From Actinomycetota bacterium (lineage in GTDB: Bacteria > Actinomycetota > Thermoleophilia > Miltoncostaeales > Miltoncostaeaceae): DNA of 24,486 nt. Positions 1-8,488 of this stretch are shown in pieces; the stretch's first letter is position 1, and every line of letters begins with the position of its first letter. The notes under the pieces are model-generated. The model ran no database searches, had not been told where the DNA came from, and saw nothing but the letters and a program-made list of their open reading frames with translations. Made by a program: the position numbers and the translations under genes. The stretch is taken from contig SYFI01000152.1 of NCBI GenBank assembly GCA_005800465.1, forward strand, positions 1 through 24,486. Reading direction: 5' to 3'.

Positions 1-1139
1 ACCTCGTCCTTGAACAATTGGCGAAGCGGCTCCACCAGCGCCATATCCATGTCATCGGGCAGGCCACCCACGTTGTGATGGCTCTTGATGACGGCCGCGT
101 TGGTGCCGCCCCCCGACTCGATGACGTCGCTGTAGAGCGTGCCCTGCACGAGGAACTTTTCGTGGCCGAGCTTCGCCGCCTCCTGATCGAAGGTGCGGAT
201 GAACTCACCGCCGATGAACTTGCGCTTCTCCTCGGGGTCGGTCACACCCTTGAGCCCCGCAAGGAATGCCTCTTCGGCGCGCACGTGGACCAGCTGCACG
301 TTGAAGTGCTTGCCAAAGGCCTCCTCCACCTGCGTGCCCTCGTTCATGCGCAGCATGCCGTGGTCCACGAATACACAGGTGAGGCGGTCGCCGATGGCGC
401 GGTGCACCAGCAACGCAGCCACCGCGCTGTCCACACCGCCCGACAGACCACACATGGCGCGCTGGTCACCCACCTGTTCGCGAATGCGCGCCACCTGATC
501 ATCAATAACGTTGGCGGGGGTCCATGTGGGTGTCAGGTCGCAGGCATCAAACAGGAAGCCCTTGAGCAGATCGGTGCCGAAGGGCGTGTGCACGACCTCG
601 GGGTGGAACTGCACACCGAAGCGGCGGTTTGCCGGATCCTCCATCGCGGCGACGGGGGCACCGGGGGTCTCGGCCGTCACGGTGAAGCCCTCGGGCGCCG
701 ACGTGACGGCATCGCGGTGGCTCATCCAGCAGGTGTCCACGGGCAGGTCACGGAAGAGGCCGGCTCGTGAATGCACCCGGATCTCGGTGCGCCCGAATTC
801 ACCGGTGCCGCTGTTGGTCACCACGCCGCCCAGCGCCTGCGCCATCGACTGCATGCCATAACAGATGCCGAGAACTGGGATGCCCAGGTTCAAGAGCCTC
901 GGGTCGAGCGACGGTGCGCCATCCTCGTACACCGACGCCGGTCCACCCGACAGAATAATGCCGCCGGGCGCGATGCGCACCACGTCGTCCGGATCGACGT
1001 CGTGGGGCACGATGGCCGAGAACACACGGCATTCGCGCACGCGGCGTGCGATGAGCTGGCTGTACTGGGCGCCGAAGTCAACGACCAGAATGCCCCCATG
1101 GACCTGATCGACCAGTTCGGGGGCGAGTGCGAACGCCAT
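1..1139 (-). CDS. guaA: GMP synthase (glutamine-hydrolysing), C-terminus beyond the left edge
   Basis: Converts XMP to GMP using glutamine and ATP, the last step of guanine nucleotide synthesis, in the cytosol. About 379 codons are visible. The N-terminal class I amidotransferase domain starts with VVDFGAQYSQLI (residues 19-30). It has the nucleophile elbow GICYGMQ (Cys93) and the His-Glu of FHPEV (His179, Glu181). The ATP-pyrophosphatase domain follows with the PP-loop LSGGVDS (232-238). The dimerisation domain is outside the window. The ATG at 1139 lies 2 bp after the stop of guaB3, so the two are translated from one message; about 15 residues precede the usual family start. Identification is secure. 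The gene is partial only because of the window edge, and no frameshift is seen in the visible part. Confidence 0.97.
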   Translation of the reverse strand, partial: MAFALAPELVDQVHGGILVVDFGAQYSQLIARRVRECRVFSAIVPHDVDPDDVVRIAPGGIILSGGPASVYEDGAPSLDPRLLNLGIPVLGICYGMQSMAQALGGVVTNSGTGEFGRTEIRVHSRAGLFRDLPVDTCWMSHRDAVTSAPEGFTVTAETPGAPVAAMEDPANRRFGVQFHPEVVHTPFGTDLLKGFLFDACDLTPTWTPANVIDDQVARIREQVGDQRAMCGLSGGVDSAVAALLVHRAIGDRLTCVFVDHGMLRMNEGTQVEEAFGKHFNVQLVHVRAEEAFLAGLKGVTDPEEKRKFIGGEFIRTFDQEAAKLGHEKFLVQGTLYSDVIESGGGTNAAVIKSHHNVGGLPDDMDMALVEPLRQLFKDE

Positions 1140-1141
1140 CC

Positions 1142-2302
1142 TCAGCCCATGCCGACGGACTGCGCCTGCTGCAACTTCTTGCCCTCGGTCTTGAGCGCCG
1201 GCGCGACCATGACCTCGCACTTCTGGAAGCCCTGGATCGACTCGTACCCGCATGTGGCGAGCGCGTTTCGCAGCCCGCCGATGAGGTTGAGCGAGCCGTC
1301 GTTCTCGTGCGCCGGACCCAGGAGGATCTCCTGAAGTGTGCCGATGGTCTTCGTACGCACCCGGGTGCCGCGCGGCAACTCCGGATGAAACGTGGCCATA
1401 CCCCAGTGACTGCCGCGGCCGGGGGCCTCTGCAGCCTTGGCCAGCGGGGAGCCCACCATGCAGGCATCGGCGCCACAGGCGACAGCCTTGGCCAGGTCGC
1501 CGCCGTATGCCATTCCGCCATCGGCGATGACGTTGACGTAGTCGCCGGTCTCGAGCACGTGCTGCATGCGGGCGCCTGCGGCGTCGGCAATGGCCGTGGC
1601 CTGGGGAACACCCACGCCTATGACCTGACGGGTGGTGCACGCAGCGCCCGGACCCACGCCTACCAGCACGCCCACCGCACCCGTACGCATGAGGTGCAGC
1701 GCCGTGGAGTACGACGCGCAGCCGCCCACGATGACCGGCACCGGGAGGTCGGCGATGAACTGCTTGAGGTTGAGCGGCTCGACCAACGACGAGACGTGCT
1801 CAGCCGACACGACCGTGCCCTGAATCACAAGGATGTCCAGACCGGCCTCGAGGGCCGGCCCGATGAACTGCCGAACGCGCTGCGGGGTGAGCGACCCGGC
1901 GGTGATCACGCCCGAGGCCTTGATCTCATTGATGCGTTGCACCATCAGATCGACATCCACGTCGCGGGCGCGGTAGATCTCCTGCAGCCCCCGGGTTGCC
2001 GTCTCGGGCGGATACTCCGCGATGCGGGCGAGCTCGGCGTCGGGATCCTCGTACCTGCTCTGGATTCCCTCAAGGTTCAGAACCCCGAGACCGCCGAGCT
2101 TTCCGAGGGCGATTGCCGTGGCCGGGTTGACCACGCCGTCCATGGCCGAAGCCAGCAGGGGCATCTCCATCTTGTACGGGCCCATCTGCCACGAGAGATC
2201 GACATCTTCGGGGTCACGCGTGCGGCGGCTCGGGACGATTGCAATCTCGTCAAGCCCATACGCCCTGCGCCCGCGCTTTCCACGGCCGATCTCGATCTCC
2301 AC
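1142..2302 (-). CDS. guaB3: GuaB3-family IMP dehydrogenase (no CBS domains)
   Basis: 386 residues, a single TIM-barrel IMP dehydrogenase without the CBS pair of classic GuaB. This is the length and architecture of the GuaB3 branch found in actinobacteria and cyanobacteria. The active-site loop reads GVGPGAACTTRQ (216-227-ish), with Cys222 in the position of the catalytic IMPDH cysteine. DGGMAYGGDLAKA further on is the phosphate-binding segment. The expected reaction is IMP to XMP with NAD, feeding the adjacent GuaA. The start is GTG at 2302, preceded by a GAGAGGGG Shine-Dalgarno at 2309-2316 with a 6-nt spacer. A 91-bp gap separates it from the upstream kinase and holds a possible extra promoter. 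Whether this copy is the cell's main IMPDH cannot be told, because a classic guaB is not in the window. Confidence 0.93.
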   Translation of the reverse strand: MEIEIGRGKRGRRAYGLDEIAIVPSRRTRDPEDVDLSWQMGPYKMEMPLLASAMDGVVNPATAIALGKLGGLGVLNLEGIQSRYEDPDAELARIAEYPPETATRGLQEIYRARDVDVDLMVQRINEIKASGVITAGSLTPQRVRQFIGPALEAGLDILVIQGTVVSAEHVSSLVEPLNLKQFIADLPVPVIVGGCASYSTALHLMRTGAVGVLVGVGPGAACTTRQVIGVGVPQATAIADAAGARMQHVLETGDYVNVIADGGMAYGGDLAKAVACGADACMVGSPLAKAAEAPGRGSHWGMATFHPELPRGTRVRTKTIGTLQEILLGPAHENDGSLNLIGGLRNALATCGYESIQGFQKCEVMVAPALKTEGKKLQQAQSVGMG

Positions 2303-2308
2303 CCGGGA

Positions 2309-2341
2309 CCCCTCTCGTCAATCGTTCGAGGGGGCAACCTA
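2309..2341 (-). promoter_or_regulatory. Possible internal promoter and ribosome-binding site of guaB3
   Basis: Reading the minus strand, a TAGGTT hexamer at 2341-2336 has the TANNNT form. A GAGAGGGG ribosome-binding site follows at 2316-2309, six bases before the GTG. A transcript starting about seven bases after the hexamer would carry a leader of roughly 25-30 nt. I see no good -35. This could let guaB3-guaA be expressed separately from the upstream carboxypeptidase and kinase. Confidence 0.35.
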
Positions 2342-2393
2342 CCACCCCTGCCCGGATAGCGATGTGGGTCGCCGAATGCGATGCGGGGACCCC

Positions 2394-3347
2394 TTACGCC
2401 CCCGCTTCGACCTCGTACACGGTCACCTGGCGGGCGATCGCCTCTACGTCGCCGGGCGCCAGCACACCGGCGCCAAGCAACTGCGTGCTGGCCGCACCGC
2501 AGGCGACCGCCTCACGCAGGGCATCCTCTTCGGACGCGCCCACGTACACACCGGCCAGGTAACCGGCCAGAAACGCGTCGCCGGAACCCACTGTGCTCAC
2601 AACCTCGGTCATGGCGTCCACGCGAGCCAGCAGCGTGCGAGTTCCTCCGTCGCCGGTGAGGCTCGCCACGCATCCGCGCTCGTCATGCACCAATGCATTT
2701 CCCGCGCCCATTTGGCACAGCATCGCGGCCCCGGTGGCGGCGTCCTCGTCGTCGGCGAACTCGTTGCCCACAACGTCCTCGGCCTCGCGGGTGTTCGGGC
2801 TCACCAGCCATGGTTCAGCCAGCAGCGCCTCGCGCAGCGCCGACCCCGGTGCGTCCACCACAATGCGCAGATCGGGTCGTGCGAGTTTCTGCGCCAGCAC
2901 CGCGTAGTACTCCGCTGGCACGTCGCGGGGAAGCGACCCGGCCAGCACCACGATGTCGGCGCCGCGCGCGAGGTATCCGAGCTTCTCGCCAAGAAGCGCC
3001 AGCTCGGCATCGGTCACGCTGGGCCCGTACTCATTGATCTCGGTCTGCTGATTGCCCGTGGGGTCAACCACAGCCGTTGATGTACGCGACTCATCACCGA
3101 TGCGCACGAAGTCGTTGAGGATTCCCTCTGCGGTCAGTTGCTCGATGATCGCAGTCCCAGTACGCCCGCCCGCGAGTCCGGTTGCGATGACCGGCTGCCC
3201 CAGGTTCCGGAGCGCACGGGCGATGTTCACGCCCTTGCCACCCGGCAGGGTAAGCGAGTCGCTTGCGCGGTGACGCCGCCCCGCCTGAAAATTCGGCACG
3301 CTGAGCGTGCGGTCGAGTGCGGCGTTGAGGGTGACGGTGAGGATCAT
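2394..3347 (-). CDS. PfkB-family sugar kinase, 1-phosphofructokinase type
   Basis: 317 residues of the ribokinase/PfkB fold. It begins MILTVTLNAALDRTL, the hallmark N-terminus of the 1-phosphofructokinase/tagatose-6-phosphate kinase branch. The substrate-side signature GGKGVN is at 36-41, GSLP at 137-140, and the C-terminal ATP/anion-hole motif GSGD at 254-257 with Asp257 the expected catalytic base (the commoner form is GAGD). The likely reaction is ATP-dependent phosphorylation of a hexose phosphate. No fructose PTS gene is nearby, so the exact substrate (fructose-1-P, fructose-6-P or tagatose-6-P) is open and no symbol is given. Its ATG shares 4 bp (ATGA) with the stop of the upstream carboxypeptidase gene, so the two are probably translationally coupled. 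Confidence 0.88.
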   Translation of the reverse strand: MILTVTLNAALDRTLSVPNFQAGRRHRASDSLTLPGGKGVNIARALRNLGQPVIATGLAGGRTGTAIIEQLTAEGILNDFVRIGDESRTSTAVVDPTGNQQTEINEYGPSVTDAELALLGEKLGYLARGADIVVLAGSLPRDVPAEYYAVLAQKLARPDLRIVVDAPGSALREALLAEPWLVSPNTREAEDVVGNEFADDEDAATGAAMLCQMGAGNALVHDERGCVASLTGDGGTRTLLARVDAMTEVVSTVGSGDAFLAGYLAGVYVGASEEDALREAVACGAASTQLLGAGVLAPGDVEAIARQVTVYEVEAGA

Positions 3348-4477
3348 GTGAACACTGACCTTATTCCCTCAAACGCTGCCTTCAGGTGATCGGTAAATCC
3401 GGGTGACGCCACAGCAAACGGTGCAACGAGCGCCGATCTGGCCACCACCGTGTCGCCCTGGAACACCGCAACGGTGCCCACCCCCTGGCCGGGCACAAGC
3501 GGCGCGCTGATCGCCGAGGGCGCCGTGATGCGCAGCCGGATCGGCTTTCCCAGACGCACTGTGGCAATAACAGCCGACGCCGGGTGCAGCGCCACATCGC
3601 TACCTGGGGCGCCCTGAACAGGTACTCGCACCACAGTCGTGCCCTTGGCCACGACTGTGGGACGGGCGTAGTTGGAGAAGCCCCACTCGAGGAGTGCCTT
3701 CGCGTCGCGGGCGCGCTGGGCGCGGCTGTCCTCGCCCATCAGCACGGCAAAGAGGCCCACTCCGAGACTGGGCGACGTCGCGTGCGCTACCTCCACGTAG
3801 CCCGCGCCGTCGGTGTGCCCGGTCTTCACGCCATCCGCCGACGGCATGATCGACAGGAGGTCGTTCTCACTCGTGAGGGTGCGCGGCCCGTCCGGCCCTG
3901 GGATAGTGATGGTGCGGCGCCGGACGATGTCGCGCAGCACCGGCTGCTTCATCACCGCCTTTGCCACGGTGAGCAGGTCACGCGGAGATGACTGATGGCC
4001 GGCGGCATCGAGTCCATGAGGATTGGCGAAGTTGGTCGCCACAAGCCCCATCTCCTTCGCCTTCTCGTTCATCAGGTCGACAAACGCCGACTCCGATCCC
4101 GCAACTCCCGTGGCAATTGCCACGGCGGCATCGTTTCCGCTCTGCACGAGCAGCGCCCGCAGAAGGTTTCGCATCACAATCCGCTCGCCCGGCTTGAGGC
4201 CGGCCGACGACTCGCCCACGGCCACGGCCGAGGGCGGCACCGTGACCACCCGATCGAGGGCACCGCTGTCAATCGCAACTAGTGCCGCCAGCATCTTGGT
4301 GAGACTCGCCATGGGTCGCGCGGTGTCGGCGTCGTGCTCGGCCAGCACCTCACCCGTGGCGCCGTCGGCCAGCAGCCATGCGGAGCCGCCTGGGACAGGC
4401 GGAGGTCCGACGCCCAGGGCGGCGGAGGGGACGGCCACAGCGGCAAGGACACCGAGTGCCAGCGAGAGGCGCTTCAC
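3344..4477 (-). CDS. D-alanyl-D-alanine carboxypeptidase (penicillin-binding protein, S11 type)
   Basis: 377 residues. The N-terminus (KRLSLALGVLAAVAVPSAALG) is a Sec signal peptide, so the enzyme acts outside the membrane, trimming the terminal D-Ala of peptidoglycan stem peptides. All three serine-acyltransferase motifs are present in order: SLTK (58-61, Ser58 nucleophile), SGN (113-115) and KTG (218-220). A beta-rich C-terminal part resembles the stalk domain of PBP5-like enzymes. The reading frame stays open upstream to 5059, across the divergent ATPase gene. I chose the GTG at 4477 because the signal peptide begins there and a TACCAT hexamer lies 7 nt before it. The stop overlaps the kinase start by 4 bp. 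It heads the carboxypeptidase-kinase-guaB3-guaA cluster. Confidence 0.92.
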   Translation of the reverse strand: MKRLSLALGVLAAVAVPSAALGVGPPPVPGGSAWLLADGATGEVLAEHDADTARPMASLTKMLAALVAIDSGALDRVVTVPPSAVAVGESSAGLKPGERIVMRNLLRALLVQSGNDAAVAIATGVAGSESAFVDLMNEKAKEMGLVATNFANPHGLDAAGHQSSPRDLLTVAKAVMKQPVLRDIVRRRTITIPGPDGPRTLTSENDLLSIMPSADGVKTGHTDGAGYVEVAHATSPSLGVGLFAVLMGEDSRAQRARDAKALLEWGFSNYARPTVVAKGTTVVRVPVQGAPGSDVALHPASAVIATVRLGKPIRLRITAPSAISAPLVPGQGVGTVAVFQGDTVVARSALVAPFAVASPGFTDHLKAAFEGIRSVFT

Positions 4478-4484
4478 GGCGCTG

Positions 4485-4490
4485 ATGGTA
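4485..4490 (-). promoter_or_regulatory. -10-like hexamer for a leaderless carboxypeptidase mRNA
   Basis: Minus-strand TACCAT with 7 nt (CAGCGCC) to the GTG at 4477. There is no Shine-Dalgarno and no clear -35. The 69-bp gap to the divergent ATPase gene must hold the promoters of both. Confidence 0.45.
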
Positions 4491-4546
4491 CCAGCGGCCA
4501 CCCAACTCCCGAGGCGCGTCGGATGGCCGGATGAGAACCTTCCATT

Positions 4547-6967
4547 GTGAGCAACGACGTACCACAGGTGGTCGCGCACCCCAGCGACCCGGGCCCGGGT
4601 GGCCTGTCGGCGGCCGAGGCGGCGCAGCGTCGCCCACATCGCCGTCGCCGCCCCACGGGCCGGTCGTACGCCTCCATCGTGTTCGCGAACGTCTTCACGC
4701 TGTTCAACCTCATTCTCGCCGCCTTCGCCGTACTCACGCTGATATTTGGCGACTGGCGCGACGGCTTCTTCCTGGTAATCCTCATCCTCAACACGGGCAT
4801 CGGCCTGTTTCAGGAAATACGGGCCAAGCGCGCCCTGAATCGGCTGGCCGCACTCGTGGCACCCACCGCGCGCGTCGTACGCGAGGGCACTGAGCGGCGC
4901 ATTGACCTCGATGATGTGGTGCCGGGCGACCTGGTCGTGCTCAGGACCGGGGACCAGGTGGCGGCCGATGGCGTGCTGAGGTCCGTCGAGGGTCTGGCGC
5001 TCGACGAGTCGGTGCTCACAGGTGAGACCCGCCCGGTCGCCCGCGACCGTGGCGACCACGTTCGCGCAGGGGCGTTCTGCGCGGAGGGCGCCGGCACCTT
5101 CATCGCCACGGCTGTCGGGCCCGATTCATATGCGGGTCGCCTTGCGGGCGTCGCCCGTGGATTTCGCCACCAGCTCTCCCCCCTCCAGCGTGGGATGAAT
5201 CGTCTAATGGTGACCATGGTCGCGCTCATGATCCCCCTTGGAGCGGTACTCGCGCTGGCCCTATGGCATCGGAACGCTGGTGCCAATGAGACAGTCTCCA
5301 CCGCGACCGCGGCAGTGGTCACGCTGTTTCCGGAGGGGCTCATTCTTCTGGCCAGCATCACCTACGCGGTCGCTGCCCTTCGAATGACCCGACGCGGTGC
5401 GCTCTCGCAACAACTCGCCGCCATCGAGTCGCTTGCCGCGGTAGACGTGGTGCTGCTCGACAAGACCGGCACGCTCACCACCGGCCATGCGCGGCTGGTC
5501 GCGCGCGAACCGTCATCCGGGGTGCGTCCAGAGGACCTCGACCGGGCACTTGGGCGTTTCGCAGCGGCATGGGGGGACCTCGACGAAACGCTCACGGCCA
5601 TCGCATTGTCCATCCCCGCCATCAATGAGACTCCCGACGAGGTCACGCACTTCTCGTCGCGCCGGCGGTGGTCGGCCGTGCGGTTCGGTGACAGCACGCT
5701 GGTGCTCGGGGCACCCGGGGTGATCAATGCCGGGCCGCTCGCGGATGAGGTGGCCCGCGAATCGGAGGCCGGGCGGCGCGTGCTGGTGCTGGCGCGTGGG
5801 CACATGCCACTGGGTACGCCCGGCCCCGATGATGCCCCCCCAGAGGACATCATTCCCATGGGAATGATTGCCCTCTCCGAGACCCTGCAGCCGGACGTGC
5901 GCGAGGCCATCAGTTTTCTTGATCGCGAGGGTATCCCGGTGCACGTCATCTCGGGCGATGCCCCGACCACGGTCGGTGCCATTGCCCGCGACTGTGGTGT
6001 GCGGGCAACCGCGCCCACCCTGGCGTCGGACCTGCCGACCGAACCCGCCGCTCTGGCCCGCGCGGTTGCACACGCGGGTGTGATCGGCCGTGCGGGCCCC
6101 GACGACAAGGAGCGCATTGTGCGTGCGCTCGCCGCGCAGGGTGCGACCGTGGCCATGTTCGGCGACGGGGTGAACGACGTGCCGGCGCTCAAGGCGGCGC
6201 ACGTCGCCATCGCTCCCGGCACAGCCACCGAGATGGCCCGGGCGGTCGCCGATGTGGTGCTCGTACGGGGCGGGTTCTCGGCGCTTGCACCCATGGTGAC
6301 AGAGGGACGGCAGGTGCTTCGCAATCTGCAGCGGGTGAGCAATCTCTTTGTCACAAAGTCATTTCTCGCGGCGTTCCTCATCCTCACCATCGGGCTCACC
6401 CCTGCCAGCTATCCATTCCTGCCCCGGCACCTCTCACTGCTCTCGACGCTCACCATCGGCATCCCGGCTCTATTTCTGGCTCTTGCACCCAGCACCGGCG
6501 AGTGGCGGCCGCGGGAGTTCGTGGCCAGCACATTCAGGTTTGCGCTCCCGGCTGGTGTTGCCGCCGGATTAGGTGTGACCTCGAGCTATCTCTTTGCCAC
6601 CAACGTGGAGGGCGCCGATGTGATGACGGCCCGCACGATCGCCGTCACCGCGCTGATGACCATCGGTCTCTGGCTGGTGCTGGTGCTCGAGCTGTCAGGG
6701 GTGCGACGCAGCGCCTGGGTCATCCTCCTGTGCCTGGTGATGGGCGGGGCCTATGCCGCCGTCGTCATCGTCACGCCGCTGCGCGACTTCTTCGCACTCA
6801 CGCTCATCAGTCCGCTCGACATCGCCATCGCGCTGTCGGGAGCGGCCATCACCGCGGCCGGCCTGTGGATCCTTGACCGGCGATTCCGGCCCGAGCCCCT
6901 TCGCGGATCACTTCCACGGTGGATGGCCCGGATGGTTCCCAAGTCCATGAGGGCCGACGACGACTGA
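4547..6967 (+). CDS. Cation-transporting P-type ATPase, CtpE-like
   Basis: 806 residues, an integral membrane ion pump driven by ATP. Visible in order: N-terminal GLSAAEAAQRR segment (19-29), first TM pair (about 43-90), actuator loop VLTGET (156-161), TM4 ion-site motif FPEGL (261-265), phosphorylation motif DKTGTL with Asp305, hinge GDGVND (about 539-544), then C-terminal membrane segments. The PEGL-type TM4 and the compact size without heavy-metal domains (no N-terminal CxxC, no CPC in TM4) fit the mycobacterial CtpE group, whose studied member takes up calcium. That substrate is an inference here. The start is GTG at 4547 with no convincing Shine-Dalgarno; a weak GAACCT lies 6 nt before it. 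It is divergent from the carboxypeptidase gene, and its stop directly abuts that of the GST-like gene. Confidence 0.9.
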   Translation: MSNDVPQVVAHPSDPGPGGLSAAEAAQRRPHRRRRPTGRSYASIVFANVFTLFNLILAAFAVLTLIFGDWRDGFFLVILILNTGIGLFQEIRAKRALNRLAALVAPTARVVREGTERRIDLDDVVPGDLVVLRTGDQVAADGVLRSVEGLALDESVLTGETRPVARDRGDHVRAGAFCAEGAGTFIATAVGPDSYAGRLAGVARGFRHQLSPLQRGMNRLMVTMVALMIPLGAVLALALWHRNAGANETVSTATAAVVTLFPEGLILLASITYAVAALRMTRRGALSQQLAAIESLAAVDVVLLDKTGTLTTGHARLVAREPSSGVRPEDLDRALGRFAAAWGDLDETLTAIALSIPAINETPDEVTHFSSRRRWSAVRFGDSTLVLGAPGVINAGPLADEVARESEAGRRVLVLARGHMPLGTPGPDDAPPEDIIPMGMIALSETLQPDVREAISFLDREGIPVHVISGDAPTTVGAIARDCGVRATAPTLASDLPTEPAALARAVAHAGVIGRAGPDDKERIVRALAAQGATVAMFGDGVNDVPALKAAHVAIAPGTATEMARAVADVVLVRGGFSALAPMVTEGRQVLRNLQRVSNLFVTKSFLAAFLILTIGLTPASYPFLPRHLSLLSTLTIGIPALFLALAPSTGEWRPREFVASTFRFALPAGVAAGLGVTSSYLFATNVEGADVMTARTIAVTALMTIGLWLVLVLELSGVRRSAWVILLCLVMGGAYAAVVIVTPLRDFFALTLISPLDIAIALSGAAITAAGLWILDRRFRPEPLRGSLPRWMARMVPKSMRADDD

Positions 6968-7636
6968 CTAGATGGGCTGGCCGCCCCGCAGCGCTGGGTG
7001 GAAGCGCATGAGGCGCTCGTCGAGGTCGTCCAGGGCGCGGGCGCGGACAACCCCCGGCAGTGCCCCCACCCGCTCGTAGTGGTCGGCGAGGCGCGGACCG
7101 CCGAGGGCGAGGTCGTCGTAATAACTCCCCCAGCCGGTGAGCATGTACAGGTAGATGTCCGAGACCCCCGGCAGATCTCCCGCCAGCCACTCGCGGCCCC
7201 GAAGCCATGCCTCAACATGCGCGCCATGACGTTCCATCGCCGTTCTCCCCTGGGCCTCCATCGCCGGCCAGGCATTCTCCTCGGGCGTGAATGCCCGGGG
7301 GAGCATCACTGGCCACCAGCCCGGGTGGAACGTGTTGGCCAGCCACACCACCCAGCGCAGATGGTCAGCGAATGCCGGCGTGCCATGGGCCGGTGAGAGG
7401 TGAGCGGCGGGAAACCGCTCTGCGATCCACAGCAGCACGGCGCCGGTCTCGAAGATCGTCACGTCGCCCTCGCAGAGGGCGGGCACGCGCATGAGCGGGT
7501 TGGCATCGGCGAACCCCGGTGCCTCCTCGCGCCGCTTTGGATGCACATTGACCACGTCGTACCCGGCATCCGCGCACTCAAGCGCGGCGCGCGCCGCAAA
7601 TGATGACGAGCCGGTGATCTGGAAAAGGGTGATCAT
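6968..7636 (-). CDS. Glutathione S-transferase-like protein
   Basis: 222 residues with the two-domain GST layout. The N-terminal thioredoxin-like half carries RVPALCEGDVTIFETGAVL (about 50-68), matching the cis-Pro and Glu/Ser-Thr glutathione-contact region of GSTs. The helical C-terminal half contains LAGDLPGVSDIYLY, the N-capping box region. The substrate cannot be read from sequence. Its ATG overlaps the stop of the upstream dehydrogenase by 4 bp, making it the last gene of a four-gene operon. Most actinobacteria use mycothiol rather than glutathione, so the thiol partner is uncertain. It converges with the P-type ATPase gene with no spacer. Sure of the fold, not of the function. Confidence 0.82.
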   Translation of the reverse strand: MITLFQITGSSSFAARAALECADAGYDVVNVHPKRREEAPGFADANPLMRVPALCEGDVTIFETGAVLLWIAERFPAAHLSPAHGTPAFADHLRWVVWLANTFHPGWWPVMLPRAFTPEENAWPAMEAQGRTAMERHGAHVEAWLRGREWLAGDLPGVSDIYLYMLTGWGSYYDDLALGGPRLADHYERVGALPGVVRARALDDLDERLMRFHPALRGGQPI

Positions 7637-8478
7637 TGTGGTGCCTCCGGTAGGTCCATGAGAAGGCGCGCCACCGCGCCGTAGTCGAGTGCGCCATCCA
7701 CCTGATCAAACAGGGCCGATGCGGCGTCGCCGATGGCGAGCGGACCTCCGGCAAGGTCGCGGGCGTGCCCAAGGTCCTTACGCAGGTCGCGTGCACGGAA
7801 TCCGGGACGGTGATCGCCGCGAAGCACCCGCGGGAAAAGATTCTGAAGTTGCCACGAGTCGCCCGACGCGGCCCCCACCACGCGGGTGAGTACAGCCGGA
7901 TCGACGCCTGCGCGCTGACCCATGCCAAATGCCTCGGCAGTGCCCGCGGAGATGATGGCCACCAGCAGGTTGTTGACCAGCTTGGCCACGAGCCCTGACC
8001 CCACCGGCCCGCAGTGCACCCGCTTTGCCGGGTCCCCGATGGCATTGAGCACGGGGGCTGCGGCGGCGATGCCGCCAGCGCTCCCACCGCACATGACCGC
8101 GAGCGTCCCCGCATCGGCACCCGGGGGACCACCGCTCACCGGGCAGTCGAGGTACTCGCACCCGCCCGCTGCCGCCATGCGGGCCGCCTCGCGAGCGGCG
8201 ACAGGGGCGATGGTCGAGGTATCCACAATGAACAGGGGCGGCACCGGCGCGGCCATAGCGGCGCCGACCACCTCGATGACATCGTCGGAGTCGGTGATCG
8301 ACAACAGCAGCAGGTTGGCCCCACCAACCGCGGCGGCCACATCGGCCACTGGGATGGCGGGCAACCCCTTGGCACGGGAGGCGGTCCGCGCATATACCCG
8401 CACCTCGTACCCGGCGCCAGCGAGGTTGCGGATCATGCCCGCCCCCATCAACCCGGCCCCCACCACTCCCACGCGCAT
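7633..8478 (-). CDS. NAD(P)-dependent beta-hydroxyacid dehydrogenase family protein
   Basis: 281 residues of the 3-hydroxyisobutyrate/6-phosphogluconate dehydrogenase superfamily. The Rossmann motif VGVVGAGLMGAGM is at 3-15. The substrate signature DCPVSGGPPGADAGTL is at 111-125, and the catalytic lysine region GLVAKLVNN is at 162-170 with Lys166 as the expected general acid/base. The C-terminal segment RDLRKDLGHA (230-239) matches the second family motif (KDL). It likely oxidises a small beta-hydroxyacid or reduces a semialdehyde in the cytosol; the substrate is unknown. The frame is open further upstream. I took the ATG at 8478, which starts the Rossmann strand directly; a GTG three codons earlier (8487) is possible. 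It lies 10 bp after the CxxC-repeat gene and overlaps the GST-like gene. Confidence 0.9.
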   Translation of the reverse strand: MRVGVVGAGLMGAGMIRNLAGAGYEVRVYARTASRAKGLPAIPVADVAAAVGGANLLLLSITDSDDVIEVVGAAMAAPVPPLFIVDTSTIAPVAAREAARMAAAGGCEYLDCPVSGGPPGADAGTLAVMCGGSAGGIAAAAPVLNAIGDPAKRVHCGPVGSGLVAKLVNNLLVAIISAGTAEAFGMGQRAGVDPAVLTRVVGAASGDSWQLQNLFPRVLRGDHRPGFRARDLRKDLGHARDLAGGPLAIGDAASALFDQVDGALDYGAVARLLMDLPEAPQ

Positions 8479-8488
8479 CCCGTCCACG

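Noticed and set aside
1127..2359. A 410-codon plus-strand frame opposite guaB3
   Set aside because: Antisense to an unmistakable IMP dehydrogenase; low-complexity translation without motifs.
2303..2393. Possible purine riboswitch before guaB3
   Set aside because: The gap is only 91 bp and, if the TAGGTT promoter is used, the leader is about 25-30 nt, too short for a known purine aptamer. No aptamer core was recognised.
4478..5059. N-terminal extension of the carboxypeptidase frame to 571 residues
   Set aside because: The extension lies antisense to the ATPase gene, has no domain and would bury the signal peptide in mid-protein.
5362..6399. Long minus-strand frames opposite the P-type ATPase
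   Set aside because: The ATPase has all catalytic motifs in order; the antisense frames show none.
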